A stretch of 55,522 bases of DNA from Burkholderiaceae bacterium (GTDB taxonomy: Bacteria; Pseudomonadota; Gammaproteobacteria; Burkholderiales; Burkholderiaceae_E). Below are positions 7,876 through 15,479 of this stretch, piece after piece. The notes below the pieces were generated by a model. It worked only from the letters and a program-made list of their open reading frames with translations. It had not been told where the DNA came from and searched no databases. The stretch spans positions 1-55,522 of the forward strand of contig JADJVQ010000034.1 in assembly GCA_016710525.1 (NCBI GenBank), written 5' to 3'. Every line of letters starts with the position of its first letter. The first letter of the stretch is position 1. The translations under genes and the position numbers were made by a program.

Positions 7876-8952
7876 CTACTCTGGCTTGATGTTGAAGCGG
7901 CTGATGAGATCGCGGGCACGCGCGGTCTCCTTGCGGATGTGCTCGGCGAACTCCTCGGGCGTGGACCCCACGAGTTCGTCACCGGCGTCCTCGTAGCGCT
8001 TGAACTCCGGCGTGCGGGTGATGCGCTGGATCTCGCGCGAGAGCCGCTCGACGATCGGGCGCGGCGTACCGCTGCGCAGGACCAGCCCGGTCCAGCCGGC
8101 ACCTGAGAAATCCGCGTGGCCGAGGTCGCCCATGCAGGGCACGTCAGGCAGCAACGCCGATCGGCGCGCACCCAGCACCATGATGACCCGGGCCCTGCCA
8201 CTCTTGTGGTGAGCAACCCAGTTGGCAAGGTTGTCGGAGGCCACGCTCAGATGACCACCGAGCAGGTCGGCGATCAGCGGCGCCGAACCCTTGTACGGGA
8301 TGGCCCGCATCTCGATGCCGGTACGGGCGCTGGCCTGCTGCATCGCAATGTGATGCGCCGCGCCCACGCCCGGCGTGCCGAATAGCACTGGCTGGCCCTT
8401 GGCCTGCGCCTGCAGGTCGGTGATCGAGCGGACCGGCGACGCTGCCGGCACGATGATCGCGTTGGTGAGGCGGATGAACTGCGAGACCGGCACCATCGCC
8501 TTGAGCGGATCCTCGGGCCATTGGCTGCCCGGATACAGGAAAGGGCCGCTGGCGATGGTCGGCGACGCCGAGAAGAGTGTGTAGCCGTCGGCGGGCAGCG
8601 CGAGGAACTGCTGGGTGCCGATCAGCGAGTTCGCGCCGGCACGGTTGTCGACCACCACCGGCTGGCCGAGTGCCTGCGCCAGCGGCGCCGCGTAGTCGCG
8701 CGCCATGCGGTCGGTGACGCCGCCCGCAGCGTAGGGAACGATCCAGCGCAAGGGCTTGTTCGGGTACGCATCGCCCGATGCGCCTTGGGCAATCGCCCGA
8801 GGCGAAAGCGCGAACAGCGCCGGCAGCGCAGCCCACGAGGCCGCGAGCAGGCTGGCGCGCCGGCGGGCGAGCGAAGCCGGCTGCAACTGTTCCAGGCCGT
8901 CGGTGGGCGCCATGTTTGGAGCTGACCGTGATTGGCGATTCGCTTGATTCAA
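7876..8952 (-). CDS. Bug/TctC-family tripartite tricarboxylate transporter substrate-binding protein
   Basis: A complete 358-residue protein. After a long N-terminus comes an export signal with an arginine cluster (LARRRASLLAASWAALPALF, then ALSPRAIAQGA), possibly a Tat signal. The mature part begins DAYPNKPLRWIVPYAAGGVT and shows the family landmarks: PVVVDNRAGANSLIGTQ, ADGYTLF, VLFGTPGVGAAHH, IPYKGSAPLIADLLGGH and LLPDVPCMGDLG. Bug proteins bind carboxylated metabolites in the periplasm. The partner TctA/TctB membrane genes are not in this window, which is common for the many orphan Bug genes of Burkholderiales. Start 8952 gives an unusually long leader; the ATG at codon 14 (MAPTDGLEQ) is an alternative. 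Confidence 0.9.
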   Translation of the reverse strand: MNQANRQSRSAPNMAPTDGLEQLQPASLARRRASLLAASWAALPALFALSPRAIAQGASGDAYPNKPLRWIVPYAAGGVTDRMARDYAAPLAQALGQPVVVDNRAGANSLIGTQQFLALPADGYTLFSASPTIASGPFLYPGSQWPEDPLKAMVPVSQFIRLTNAIIVPAASPVRSITDLQAQAKGQPVLFGTPGVGAAHHIAMQQASARTGIEMRAIPYKGSAPLIADLLGGHLSVASDNLANWVAHHKSGRARVIMVLGARRSALLPDVPCMGDLGHADFSGAGWTGLVLRSGTPRPIVERLSREIQRITRTPEFKRYEDAGDELVGSTPEEFAEHIRKETARARDLISRFNIKPE

Positions 8953-9096
8953 GTCGATCCTCCTCGGTACCGCGGCGGCGGCTCACGGCAGCATACCCGT
9001 TCAAGTTACGGGCGCGGTGCCCGAGCGTTCCGGTCGCGAAGAGTCGGTAGCATCGCGTTGGAACGCGCCCATCGGGGGCACGCGGGCGGCGGTCGC

Positions 9097-9217
9097 TCAG
9101 GCGCCCAGGGAGCCGGCGCGCCTGCACGGACTGCATGTCCCGGCGGCCGTCGACGATCCGGTAGATGACGACCTGGCTGCTGAAGACGCGACAGATTACC
9201 CGGTAGGGCTTGAATGC
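9097..9217 (-). pseudogene. RelE/ParE toxin gene, 3' fragment
   Basis: The minus strand encodes AFKPYRVICRVFSSQVVIYR followed by IVDGRRDMQSVQARRL. This is nearly the same as residues 75-112 of the intact toxin at 15043-15384 (AFKPYRVICRVLGGKVVIYL, IVDGRRDMQSMLARRL). An extra C near the end shifts the last codons. There is no start codon, no N-terminal half and no antitoxin next to it. It is probably the leftover of a second copy of that locus. Confidence 0.75.
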
Positions 9218-9470
9218 CCTATGCAAAGTAATCGAACGCCCGCGCCGCAGCGAACGCGGGCCGAATTCGCAATCGTCTGAATTTCGCAGGCCCGACTCAG
9301 CGGGCGAGCGATCCTCGAGGGCAAAGCCGCCGACGGCTCAATGGTTGTGTCGTCAGGGAGGTTCGGGCCGGGCGCGCTGACATCGCAGGAGCTCGGAAAA
9401 TGTGTCGAACTTCTTTACGTAGATTTCATCGATACAACGCAGGTGGCTGAATTCTCAAGGGATTTTTTTC

Positions 9471-9486
9471 TGGCACAACAATTGCT
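9471..9486 (+). promoter_or_regulatory. Sigma-54 (RpoN) -24/-12 promoter for PEP-CTERM gene
   Basis: TGGCAC-N5-TTGCT matches the RpoN consensus exactly, with GG and GC separated by 10 bases. It points towards the PEP-CTERM gene at 9615 and would give a leader of about 115 bases. Sigma-54 control together with the PrsK/PrsR sensor and regulator is known for exosortase and PEP-CTERM systems. Confidence 0.75.
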
Positions 9487-9614
9487 CAATCTTGTATTGA
9501 GTTCGTTCGTATGCATCAAGGATGTCTGTCCAACCTGGCGGTGAACTTGGGGGGACGGCTGTACTGACTGAGCGAACGACTGCCTGATTCGCTCAACCCC
9601 TGAGGAAACTTCAC

Positions 9615-10334
9615 ATGCGTGCCTACCTGACCAGATCGCCGATTGTTGCCGGAACATCACGTTTTCTAGCCGCGTTGGCGATTGCTCTGGGTATGTCTGC
9701 GCAGGCGGCCACCGCAATGGTCCTTTTTGATCAAACAGCGCCTTTCGACACCGGCCTCAGAGCCTCGAGCATGCTGAATTTTCTTGGAGGCACACCCGGA
9801 TTTCGCGCTGCTGACAATTTTATGCTTGGCAGCGCCAGTGTGGTCGGTGCAATCCAGTGGATGGGCAAGAGCAATAGCGGAGCCAACGATTTTACCTTCA
9901 CCTTTTATGCAGACGACGCAGGGCAGCCGGGCGCCGTTCTGCTGTCGTCCACTGGAAATCTGACGACTTCAACGTTTGTCTCTGGTCCCGAGGTACGAAC
10001 GCTGTATTCGAGCAACCTTAATAACTCGTTCAGCGCGTCAGCCGGCACGACGTACTGGTTGTCGGTATTCAACAATGCCCCCGACGCAAACTGGGCCTGG
10101 TCACATATTGGCGTGGAGCTGGACGGTTCGGTCCAGCGACAAAACAACGAGGCAGCCTGGCTGTTCCCATGGGACTTTGATCTGAACTTTGCCCTGGAAG
10201 GCGTTTCCGCGACGGTGCCCGCACCGGCGAGTCTGACGATGGTCGCCCTTGGAATGCTCTTGCTTGGCCGAAAATCTCTGGGGTCCCGCCGCGCACGCCG
10301 CACCGATTCGTCGCCAGCGCGCGCTCATCGGTAA
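9615..10334 (+). CDS. PEP-CTERM sorting domain protein
   Basis: A 239-residue exported protein. It starts at ATG 9615 behind GAGGAAAC and has an N-terminal signal (FLAALAIALGMSAQAATA). The middle is beta-rich, with motifs usual in choice-of-anchor proteins: FDQTAPFDTG, ADNFML and TFTFYADDAGQPGAVL. The C-terminus has the sorting signal VPAPASLTMVALGMLLLG followed by an arginine-rich tail, a VPAPAS variant of the VPEP motif. Such proteins are cut by exosortase and displayed on the cell surface or in exopolysaccharide. No exosortase gene is in the window. Expression is probably sigma-54 dependent from the site at 9471. Confidence 0.9.
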   Translation: MRAYLTRSPIVAGTSRFLAALAIALGMSAQAATAMVLFDQTAPFDTGLRASSMLNFLGGTPGFRAADNFMLGSASVVGAIQWMGKSNSGANDFTFTFYADDAGQPGAVLLSSTGNLTTSTFVSGPEVRTLYSSNLNNSFSASAGTTYWLSVFNNAPDANWAWSHIGVELDGSVQRQNNEAAWLFPWDFDLNFALEGVSATVPAPASLTMVALGMLLLGRKSLGSRRARRTDSSPARAHR

Positions 10335-10335
10335 T

Positions 10336-10358
10336 CCCCTCATTTCGTCCACGAGGGG
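10336..10358 (+). terminator. Possible weak terminator hairpin after PEP-CTERM gene
   Basis: CCCCTC (10336-10341) pairs with GAGGGG (10353-10358) across an 11-base loop, directly after the stop codon at 10334. There is no T-tract, so termination is uncertain. Confidence 0.3.
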
Positions 10359-10531
10359 CTGAAATACGCACGCTTCGCTCCATATCCACCGCCCTACAGG
10401 GTGTCGGTCCCTCTTGCATTTCGCGACGTCTCGGACGAAGCGAATCACGTCAAGTGCTTGATTTACCGACGCTCGACACGTCTGGTACGGATCTTCCGGC
10501 AGCGTAGGGTCAATACCTTAAGAGATTGCCC

Positions 10532-11299
10532 ATGACGACCATCACGAAACGCCTGTTCGCGACGCTGCTCTCTTCGGTGTGCTTTGGTGTCGCGCAGGCG
10601 ACGCCGGTCACCGTCGATTTCGGCATTCCCGGCGACCTCCTCGTCGCCCCGTACAACAATGCCAATGCGGGCTGGTACGTCGAGTTCACGTCCGGTGACC
10701 CGTCGCTTCGGATCGATTCGGTCACGGTCAATATCGCACCGCGGCTCCGGGTCAACGTTGGCGGTTGCCTGCTCACCAACGGCTGCGGATTCGACGCCGC
10801 CGCCGTGGCTGGGGCCAATGTCGGTACGCCGGGTTTCACCGGATCCTCGAGCATCGCGAATGGCACCGCCTCATTCACCCTGAACTTCGCTGACTTCGAT
10901 CCGGGCGAGCGCTTCCGGTTCCTGCTCGACCTCGACGACACGATCATCGAGCCTTTCCCGGCGAATCCGTTCAGCAACGCGGCCACCGCCGCAGACCTGA
11001 TCGACGGCGGAAACACGATCAGCTACTCGGTGCAGTTCAGCGGTACGGGCTACACGACCACCTCGCTGACGGGTGCGCTCTCGTTCAGCGAGACACTGGA
11101 CACCTCCGAACTGCCGGCCGACACCGTGGCCGTGCTTTACGGTCGCGGGACGCTGCGCGGCGATGTCGCACCCGCCGTCGCGGATGTCCCGGAGCCGTCC
11201 TCGGTCGGCTTGCTGTTCGCGGCATTGGGCGGCATGGCGCTGATGCGATCCCGCGGGGACTTCTCCCGGCGGACGCACGCGTCGAATCGCTTCGCATAG
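10532..11299 (+). CDS. PEP-CTERM sorting domain protein
   Basis: A 255-residue exported protein that starts at ATG 10532 behind AAGAGA; an in-frame TTG six bases earlier is less likely. It has a signal peptide (LFATLLSSVCFGVAQA) and a beta-sandwich-like body with one Cys pair (GGCLLTNGCG). The C-terminal sorting signal is VPEPSSVGLLFAALGGMALM followed by basic residues. It lies 197 bases after another PEP-CTERM gene on the same strand. No perfect sigma-54 site was found in front of it, unlike the other two PEP-CTERM genes here. The role is unknown; surface or matrix location is inferred from the sorting signal. Confidence 0.9.
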   Translation: MTTITKRLFATLLSSVCFGVAQATPVTVDFGIPGDLLVAPYNNANAGWYVEFTSGDPSLRIDSVTVNIAPRLRVNVGGCLLTNGCGFDAAAVAGANVGTPGFTGSSSIANGTASFTLNFADFDPGERFRFLLDLDDTIIEPFPANPFSNAATAADLIDGGNTISYSVQFSGTGYTTTSLTGALSFSETLDTSELPADTVAVLYGRGTLRGDVAPAVADVPEPSSVGLLFAALGGMALMRSRGDFSRRTHASNRFA

Positions 11300-11317
11300 T
11301 CCCGGCGGAGCCGTCGT

Positions 11318-11421
11318 CACATCCGAGCTGCCTCGATTCTTCGAGGACGAGTTCGACGCTTTCCTCGAGTTCGGCATCCTCGCCCACGGCTACCAGCGGC
11401 TGCTCTGCGGCGACTGCGGGC
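11318..11421 (+). pseudogene. IS91-family transposase N-terminal remnant
   Basis: In one plus-strand frame the sequence reads ELPRFFEDEFDAFLEFGILA and HGYQRLLCGDCG. This matches the conserved opening of IS91/IS801-type transposases, which ends in the first cysteine pair of their zinc finger. Similarity ends right after the second Cys. No start codon and no downstream HUH catalytic region are present. It is a short relic between a PEP-CTERM gene and the SDR gene. Confidence 0.65.
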
Positions 11422-11448
11422 CAGGGCAAGCCGCCGGGTGTCGCGATC

Positions 11449-12261
11449 CTATTCCCGCGCCACCTTGGGCGCCATTTTGGCCATGATCTGGTACAGCGGC
11501 TCTGGGTTGTAACGCTTGAATTCGAGCAGCGCCAATTCAGGTGCGCCGGGGCGGCCGACGGCAATCTCCGGCTGGTTGGCCAGCATGCCATCGATGATGA
11601 TCGTCGCCGCTTCTTCGGCACTCATACCCTGGTTGACCGGGTCGGTCGCATCATGGCCTTTGACCGAGCCATCCCCGGTCAAGGCGTTGTCTGAGATGTG
11701 GGTGGCGACGAATCCCGGCGTCACCACGAAAACCGACACGCCGTATTGGGAAATCTCGGCGCGCAGCGCGTCAGACCAGCCGACCAGGGCGTGCTTCGCG
11801 GCGCAGTAGCCGGTGCGCAACGGCGTACCGACCTTGCCGGCCACCGAGGCGATGTTGACCAGCGCCCCCGACTGCCGCTTGACCATCGCCGGCAAGACCA
11901 GTTGCGACAGCCGCAGCGGCGCGAAGAAGTCCACTTCCATGATCCGGCGATAGACCTCGAAGTCAGTATCGAGCGCCAGACTGCGCTGCGAAATGCCGGC
12001 GTTGTTGACCAGGATATCGATACCGCCGGTCAGTTTTTCGACGCGGGAAACGATGCCGGGAAGCGCGCCGAGATCGGTCGCTTCGAACGGCAACACCAGC
12101 GTCTTGGCCTGGTCGCAGCGGCCCGCGACTTCAGCAAGTGCCTCCTCACGCCGACCCGACAACACCAGCCGCGCGCCGGCACGCGCAAAGCCCGTCGCGA
12201 GACCAGCGCCGATGCCTGATGAAGCCCCCGTGATCCAGACTGTCTTGCCAATAAGGTCCAT
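11449..12261 (-). CDS. SDR family NAD(P)-dependent oxidoreductase
   Basis: A 270-residue classical short-chain dehydrogenase/reductase. The cofactor motif TGASSGIG is at residues 11-18, NNAG at 86-89, the catalytic serine in NIASVAG near 139, and the YxxxK pair at Y152 and K156 (YCAAK). The family reduces or oxidises hydroxyl or keto groups with NAD(P)H in the cytoplasm; the substrate cannot be told from sequence. The C-terminal part (FKRYNPEPLYQIMAKMAP) is typical of longer SDRs acting on lipophilic substrates. Start at ATG 12261 is chosen; an ATG at 12276 adds five residues. It is divergent from the HEPN/LOTUS gene at 12422. Confidence 0.9.
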   Translation of the reverse strand: MDLIGKTVWITGASSGIGAGLATGFARAGARLVLSGRREEALAEVAGRCDQAKTLVLPFEATDLGALPGIVSRVEKLTGGIDILVNNAGISQRSLALDTDFEVYRRIMEVDFFAPLRLSQLVLPAMVKRQSGALVNIASVAGKVGTPLRTGYCAAKHALVGWSDALRAEISQYGVSVFVVTPGFVATHISDNALTGDGSVKGHDATDPVNQGMSAEEAATIIIDGMLANQPEIAVGRPGAPELALLEFKRYNPEPLYQIMAKMAPKVARE

Positions 12262-12421
12262 GGTCGTTCCGTACATTCTGCGTGTCGTGATGGCTTCGCC
12301 CAGCCCGGCCATCATAACGATCCTTGGTCGGGGTTGGGGCGCGCCTTCAACCGCCATGGCCGGCGCAAGCACGATGACGATGCCATTGCGGACTTCAGAC
12401 CCAATCCCACAGAATGGCCGC

Positions 12422-13290
12422 ATGACCGCCAACGATGACGTTGCACCAAGGGTGCATGGCCGGACACCGGCGACCGACGAGGTCCTTCGATGTATCGGCC
12501 GCAATGTTGATGTCTTTCAGCAGATCGAAGGCCTGCTCAAACACTTGAACAAAGCCGCGACCGTCGCCGGAGCGCCGGACCGCAGCATTGCGGCATTGCT
12601 CGAGAAGCGTGCCGAAACGGTCAGTCGCATGACCATGGGCACACTGGCGGGCGAGTTGCTCGGCAACGTGCTCGGCACTCCCGATGAATGCGCCCCCCCT
12701 GCCGGAACGGACCATCCGTGGGTCCAGCTTCGACAATCGATCGAGGCCGACGTGGACAAGGTCGAACGGCATGACAGGGAAATGCGGGCTCTCGTCGACG
12801 CTCGCAACGACCTGATTCATCATTTTCTGCCCCGATGGGAGTCTGCGGTCGACGGCGACGCTGATGTTCCGCTTGCCTACCTCGACGCACAGTATGAAGA
12901 GGCCAAGCGCACGCTGGAGCGCCTCTACCATTGGGCACGATCTGTGGACAATGGGCGCCGGCAGATCGCCGAATTCTTGGTTCTCCCGAGGCGGAACAGC
13001 AGTTCGAATTGGCATTCATCCGGAGCAGCCGTCTCGTCGTGATGCTGGGCGAAGTGGCAATGCAAAGTGCTCGTGCGGATGGCTGGACCGTCTTGTCAAC
13101 GGCAGGGCAGTTGATCAAGCAAACCGCGCCTTCGGAGCTTCAAGACCTGCACGTCCGGTTCGGTCACTCCAACCTCAAGGGTTTGCTGCTCGCGACAGGG
13201 GTATTCGACGTGCACGATGAGCCGACACCAGCCGGCGGAAAGAGAACGATCTACCGGATCAACGAGCACTACGAACTGCGAAACCAGTGA
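12422..13290 (+). CDS. Predicted RNA-binding/RNase protein with HEPN-like motif and C-terminal LOTUS (OST-HTH) domain (frameshifted)
   Basis: Two overlapping frames form one protein of about 289 residues: 12422 to about 12971, then -1 shifted from about 12973 to 13290. Restoring one base in GCCGAATTC gives IAxILGSPEAEQQF. The first part is helical and carries RNDLIHH at residues 128-134, which fits the Rx4-6H signature of HEPN domains with the usual polar residue after Arg. The second part (VAMQSARADGWTVLSTAGQL, then FGHSNLKGLLLATGVFDV and KRTIYRI) fits the LOTUS/OST-HTH winged-helix fold that binds RNA. Both assignments are from motif and pattern, not alignment. The frameshift may be a sequencing error or a true lesion. 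The gene stands alone, divergent from the SDR gene. Confidence 0.6.
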
Positions 13291-13347
13291 TACCGACCAG
13301 TCGTTCCAGTCGCTGGCGAACTCCCTGGATTTTCAGGATACCCGTTC

Positions 13348-13686
13348 ATGACCGCCCTGCCCCCGTGCCCCAAGTGCAAGTCCGAGTTCACCTATGAGGA
13401 CGGCGGCAATTTCGTCTGTCCGGAGTGTGCGCATGAGTGGACGCCCGGCGCTGTGCCTGCGGCCGACCAAACCCGCGTGATCAAGGATGCCAACGGCAAT
13501 GTCCTGCAGGACGGCGACACCGTCACGGTGATCAAGGACTTGAGGGTCAAGGGATCGTCCCTGGTGGTCAAGGTCGGGACCAAGGTGAAGAACATCCGCC
13601 TGGCCGATGGCGACCATGACATCGACTGCAAGATCGATGGGATCGGCCCGATGGGGCTGAAGTCGGAGTTTGTGAAGAAGGTGTAG
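13348..13686 (+). CDS. yjdM: YjdM/PhnA family zinc-ribbon protein
   Basis: A 112-residue protein, full length for the family. It opens with a zinc ribbon CPKC (residues 7-10) and CPEC (24-27), followed by the PhnA beta-barrel with VIKDANGNVLQDGDTVTVIK, KVGTKVKNIRL and the strongly conserved IDGIGPMGLKSEFVKKV end. Historically it was named for alkylphosphonate utilisation in E. coli, but it is not part of the C-P lyase machinery and its role is unclear. It lies 57 bases after the HEPN/LOTUS gene on the same strand and could share its transcript. Confidence 0.93.
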   Translation: MTALPPCPKCKSEFTYEDGGNFVCPECAHEWTPGAVPAADQTRVIKDANGNVLQDGDTVTVIKDLRVKGSSLVVKVGTKVKNIRLADGDHDIDCKIDGIGPMGLKSEFVKKV

Positions 13687-13822
13687 GACGGCCGGTCGAA
13701 CGGGTCGACACGACCGGCTATGGTCGCCAGATGTCTCTACTTTCAAGCACTCTGGAATACGGCGGGATTACCAGCGCTTCGTCTGCGGGCCGACGCGCTT
13801 CGCGCTGGTCAAGACTCCGCGT

Positions 13823-14455
13823 TCAGCGTTGGCGCCGACGGACAGCGCCGATGAGGCCCAGCGCCAAGCCGGCAAGCGCCAGCGGGCCGGGCTCCGGCAC
13901 CCCGGTCGTCACCGCGTCCCAGCGGATGTTGTCAACAGCGAACGGATGGAAACCCTGGCCTGAGCCGAACCAGCGCAGTTCGTCAAAGACGCCGGTCAGT
14001 GACAGTGTGCTCCACTGATTGACAATGTTAGGCGCCATTATCACGATCTCGCTGTCGACAAGTGCCCCGTCCAACCAACCCTGCAGAGTGAAGGTAACGT
14101 CTCCTGAGCTAGCCCAAGGCCGAGCGGCGTCCAGTAACACGCCACTCACATCGGTGGCGGTGAACAGCATGCGCGCGCCGTAGCTGTTTCCGTTGTAGCC
14201 AGAGAAGATTGGGCCATTTGTGCCGTTCAGAAACCAAAAGCCGGGGTCGCCGTTAGCCGTGCCGTCCCAAGTCGATCCGTCGTCGGTGGTGGAGAAGGTC
14301 ACCCCCAGGTAGGCATAGCGGCCGGCCGGGATGCCCCCCTGAGTGTAGTTGTCGGCTGCAAATTCGTCGAAGGTGATCACGGCGGCATGCGCGGCCATCG
14401 GCATGATCAGGCTGAGCGCGAGGGCGGCAGCGGGCAGAAACTTGGCGTATTTCAT
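13823..14455 (-). CDS. PEP-CTERM sorting domain protein
   Basis: A 210-residue protein. I choose ATG 14455 (MKYAKFLPAAALALSLIMPM) behind GGATCAAGA; an upstream TTG would add eight residues. The signal peptide ends near AAHAA. The mature part starts VITFDEFAADNYTQGG, typical of PEP-CTERM proteins with a lectin-like or choice-of-anchor fold (LFTATDVSGVLLDAARP, VDNIRWDAV). The sorting signal is VPEPGPLALAGLALGLIG with the tail AVRRRQR. A perfect sigma-54 promoter lies 34 bases upstream on the same strand. It is transcribed towards the YjdM gene. Confidence 0.92.
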   Translation of the reverse strand: MKYAKFLPAAALALSLIMPMAAHAAVITFDEFAADNYTQGGIPAGRYAYLGVTFSTTDDGSTWDGTANGDPGFWFLNGTNGPIFSGYNGNSYGARMLFTATDVSGVLLDAARPWASSGDVTFTLQGWLDGALVDSEIVIMAPNIVNQWSTLSLTGVFDELRWFGSGQGFHPFAVDNIRWDAVTTGVPEPGPLALAGLALGLIGAVRRRQR

Positions 14456-14488
14456 TCTTGATCCATTGAAGTTATTCAATGTTTATTA

Positions 14489-14504
14489 AGCAAAACATGT
14501 GCCA
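14489..14504 (-). promoter_or_regulatory. Sigma-54 (RpoN) -24/-12 promoter for PEP-CTERM gene
   Basis: Read on the minus strand the site is TGGCAC-ATGTT-TTGCT, a perfect RpoN consensus with the 10-base GG to GC spacing. The predicted transcript would start about 20-25 bases before ATG 14455. It is the same consensus and spacing as the site at 9471. Confidence 0.78.
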
Positions 14505-14709
14505 ATCACGCAGGTAATTGATATTGAACAAGATTCCGGGCGGAAGCAGTGCCGAGCGTAAGCGTTTCCGACAACCTGAGGCCCTTCACCCGCAAGAGCC
14601 CCACTCCCAGATTCGACCGATGATGAGGCGCGGGCCTGCGCTGGGCTGCGTCCAGATTCGAAGACACCTTTATTGGTGGAGGCCGGAACCGGCCCTGCGT
14701 CGCGGCAGA

Positions 14710-14743
14710 TTGTCTAGAGACCGATAAAAGACTATATTCGGTC
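14710..14743 (+). promoter_or_regulatory. Sigma-70 promoter with palindromic operator for phd/relE locus
   Basis: TTGTCT (14710-14715) and TATATT (14733-14738) are 17 bases apart. The inverted repeat GACCGA (14719-14724) and TCGGTC (14738-14743) brackets the -10 box, so bound antitoxin would block the promoter. This is the usual autoregulation of type II toxin-antitoxin pairs. Confidence 0.6.
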
Positions 14744-14767
14744 CTACTCGATCATCGGAGCGGGGCC

Positions 14768-15043
14768 ATGCGCTACTCATCTCAAGTCAAGCCCATCAGC
14801 TACCTCAAGGCCAATGCCGCCGAGGTGCTGACCCAGCTTGCCGAAAGCCGGGAACCCCTGGTCATCACTCAAAACGGCGAAGCCAAAGCCGTGCTGCAGG
14901 ACGTTGCGTCCTTCGAGGAAACGCAAGAGACCTTGGCCCTGCTGAAGATCCTGGCGCTCGGGCAGCGGGACGTCGAGGCGGGCCGGGTCAAGCCGGTGGC
15001 CGATGTGGTGGCTCGCCTGCGCGTAAAGCGGGCCAAGGCCTGA
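14768..15043 (+). CDS. Type II toxin-antitoxin antitoxin, Phd/YefM family
   Basis: A 91-residue antitoxin starting at ATG 14768 behind GGAGCGG. The N-terminal half, SQVKPISYLKANAAEVLTQL then REPLVITQNGEAKAVLQDV, is the Phd/YefM DNA-binding dimer fold. The C-terminal helix (VADVVARLRVKRAKA) would wrap the toxin. Its stop overlaps the start of the toxin gene by one base (TGATG), a sign of translational coupling. The palindrome over the upstream promoter is the likely autoregulatory operator. Confidence 0.88.
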   Translation: MRYSSQVKPISYLKANAAEVLTQLAESREPLVITQNGEAKAVLQDVASFEETQETLALLKILALGQRDVEAGRVKPVADVVARLRVKRAKA

Positions 15044-15384
15044 TGGCTGGCAGGCCGACGCAATACGAGATCCTGCTGACCGAGGGTGCCGAGCAGGACC
15101 TGGAGGCTCTCTACGACTACATCGCCGAGTTCGACAGCGAGGCCAGCGCCAACCGAGTTCTCGACAACTTGATGAAGGTCGTGGAGGGCCTCACGCAGTT
15201 CCCCGAGCGCGGCAGCCATCCCAAGGAACTCATCGCACTGGGCATCAAAGAATTCCGGCAGACGGCATTCAAGCCCTACCGGGTGATCTGTCGCGTCCTC
15301 GGCGGCAAGGTCGTCATCTACCTGATCGTCGACGGCCGCCGGGACATGCAGTCCATGCTGGCACGCCGGCTCCTGGGCGCCTGA
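15043..15384 (+). CDS. Type II toxin-antitoxin toxin, RelE/ParE family
   Basis: A 113-residue toxin of the RelE/ParE superfamily. It shows the helical hairpin YEILLTEGAEQDLEALYDYI and the four-strand sheet FKPYRVICRVLGGKVVIYLI, followed by VDGRRDMQSMLARRLL. The C-terminal Arg/Asp/Met pattern suits either ribosome-dependent mRNA cleavage (RelE) or gyrase poisoning (ParE); the sequence does not decide which. Length is complete. Its 3' third is duplicated as a fragment at 9097-9217. Confidence 0.88.
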   Translation: MAGRPTQYEILLTEGAEQDLEALYDYIAEFDSEASANRVLDNLMKVVEGLTQFPERGSHPKELIALGIKEFRQTAFKPYRVICRVLGGKVVIYLIVDGRRDMQSMLARRLLGA

Positions 15385-15479
15385 GCGACCGCCCTCGGTT
15401 CGGGATTCCAATTGTCGGCCGGGCGCCCGGCGCGTACCGGAAATCCGGATCCGCCTTGCATGGTTTGCGTGCGGGTGAG

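Larger units (their letters stand above)
8953..9614. other. Long intergenic stretch between Bug gene and PEP-CTERM gene
   Basis: It holds no intact gene. From left to right it contains the upstream region of the Bug gene, a 3' fragment of a RelE/ParE toxin gene (9097-9217), an apparently empty stretch, a sigma-54 promoter (9471-9486) and a small hairpin CTCAAT-CTTGT-ATTGAG at 9485-9501 overlapping the promoter downstream edge. Confidence 0.6.

Noticed and set aside
10501..10531. A sigma-54 promoter before the middle PEP-CTERM gene
   Set aside because: TGGTAC-N5-TTCCG has the GG but lacks the GC at -12, so it does not meet the consensus seen at the other two genes.
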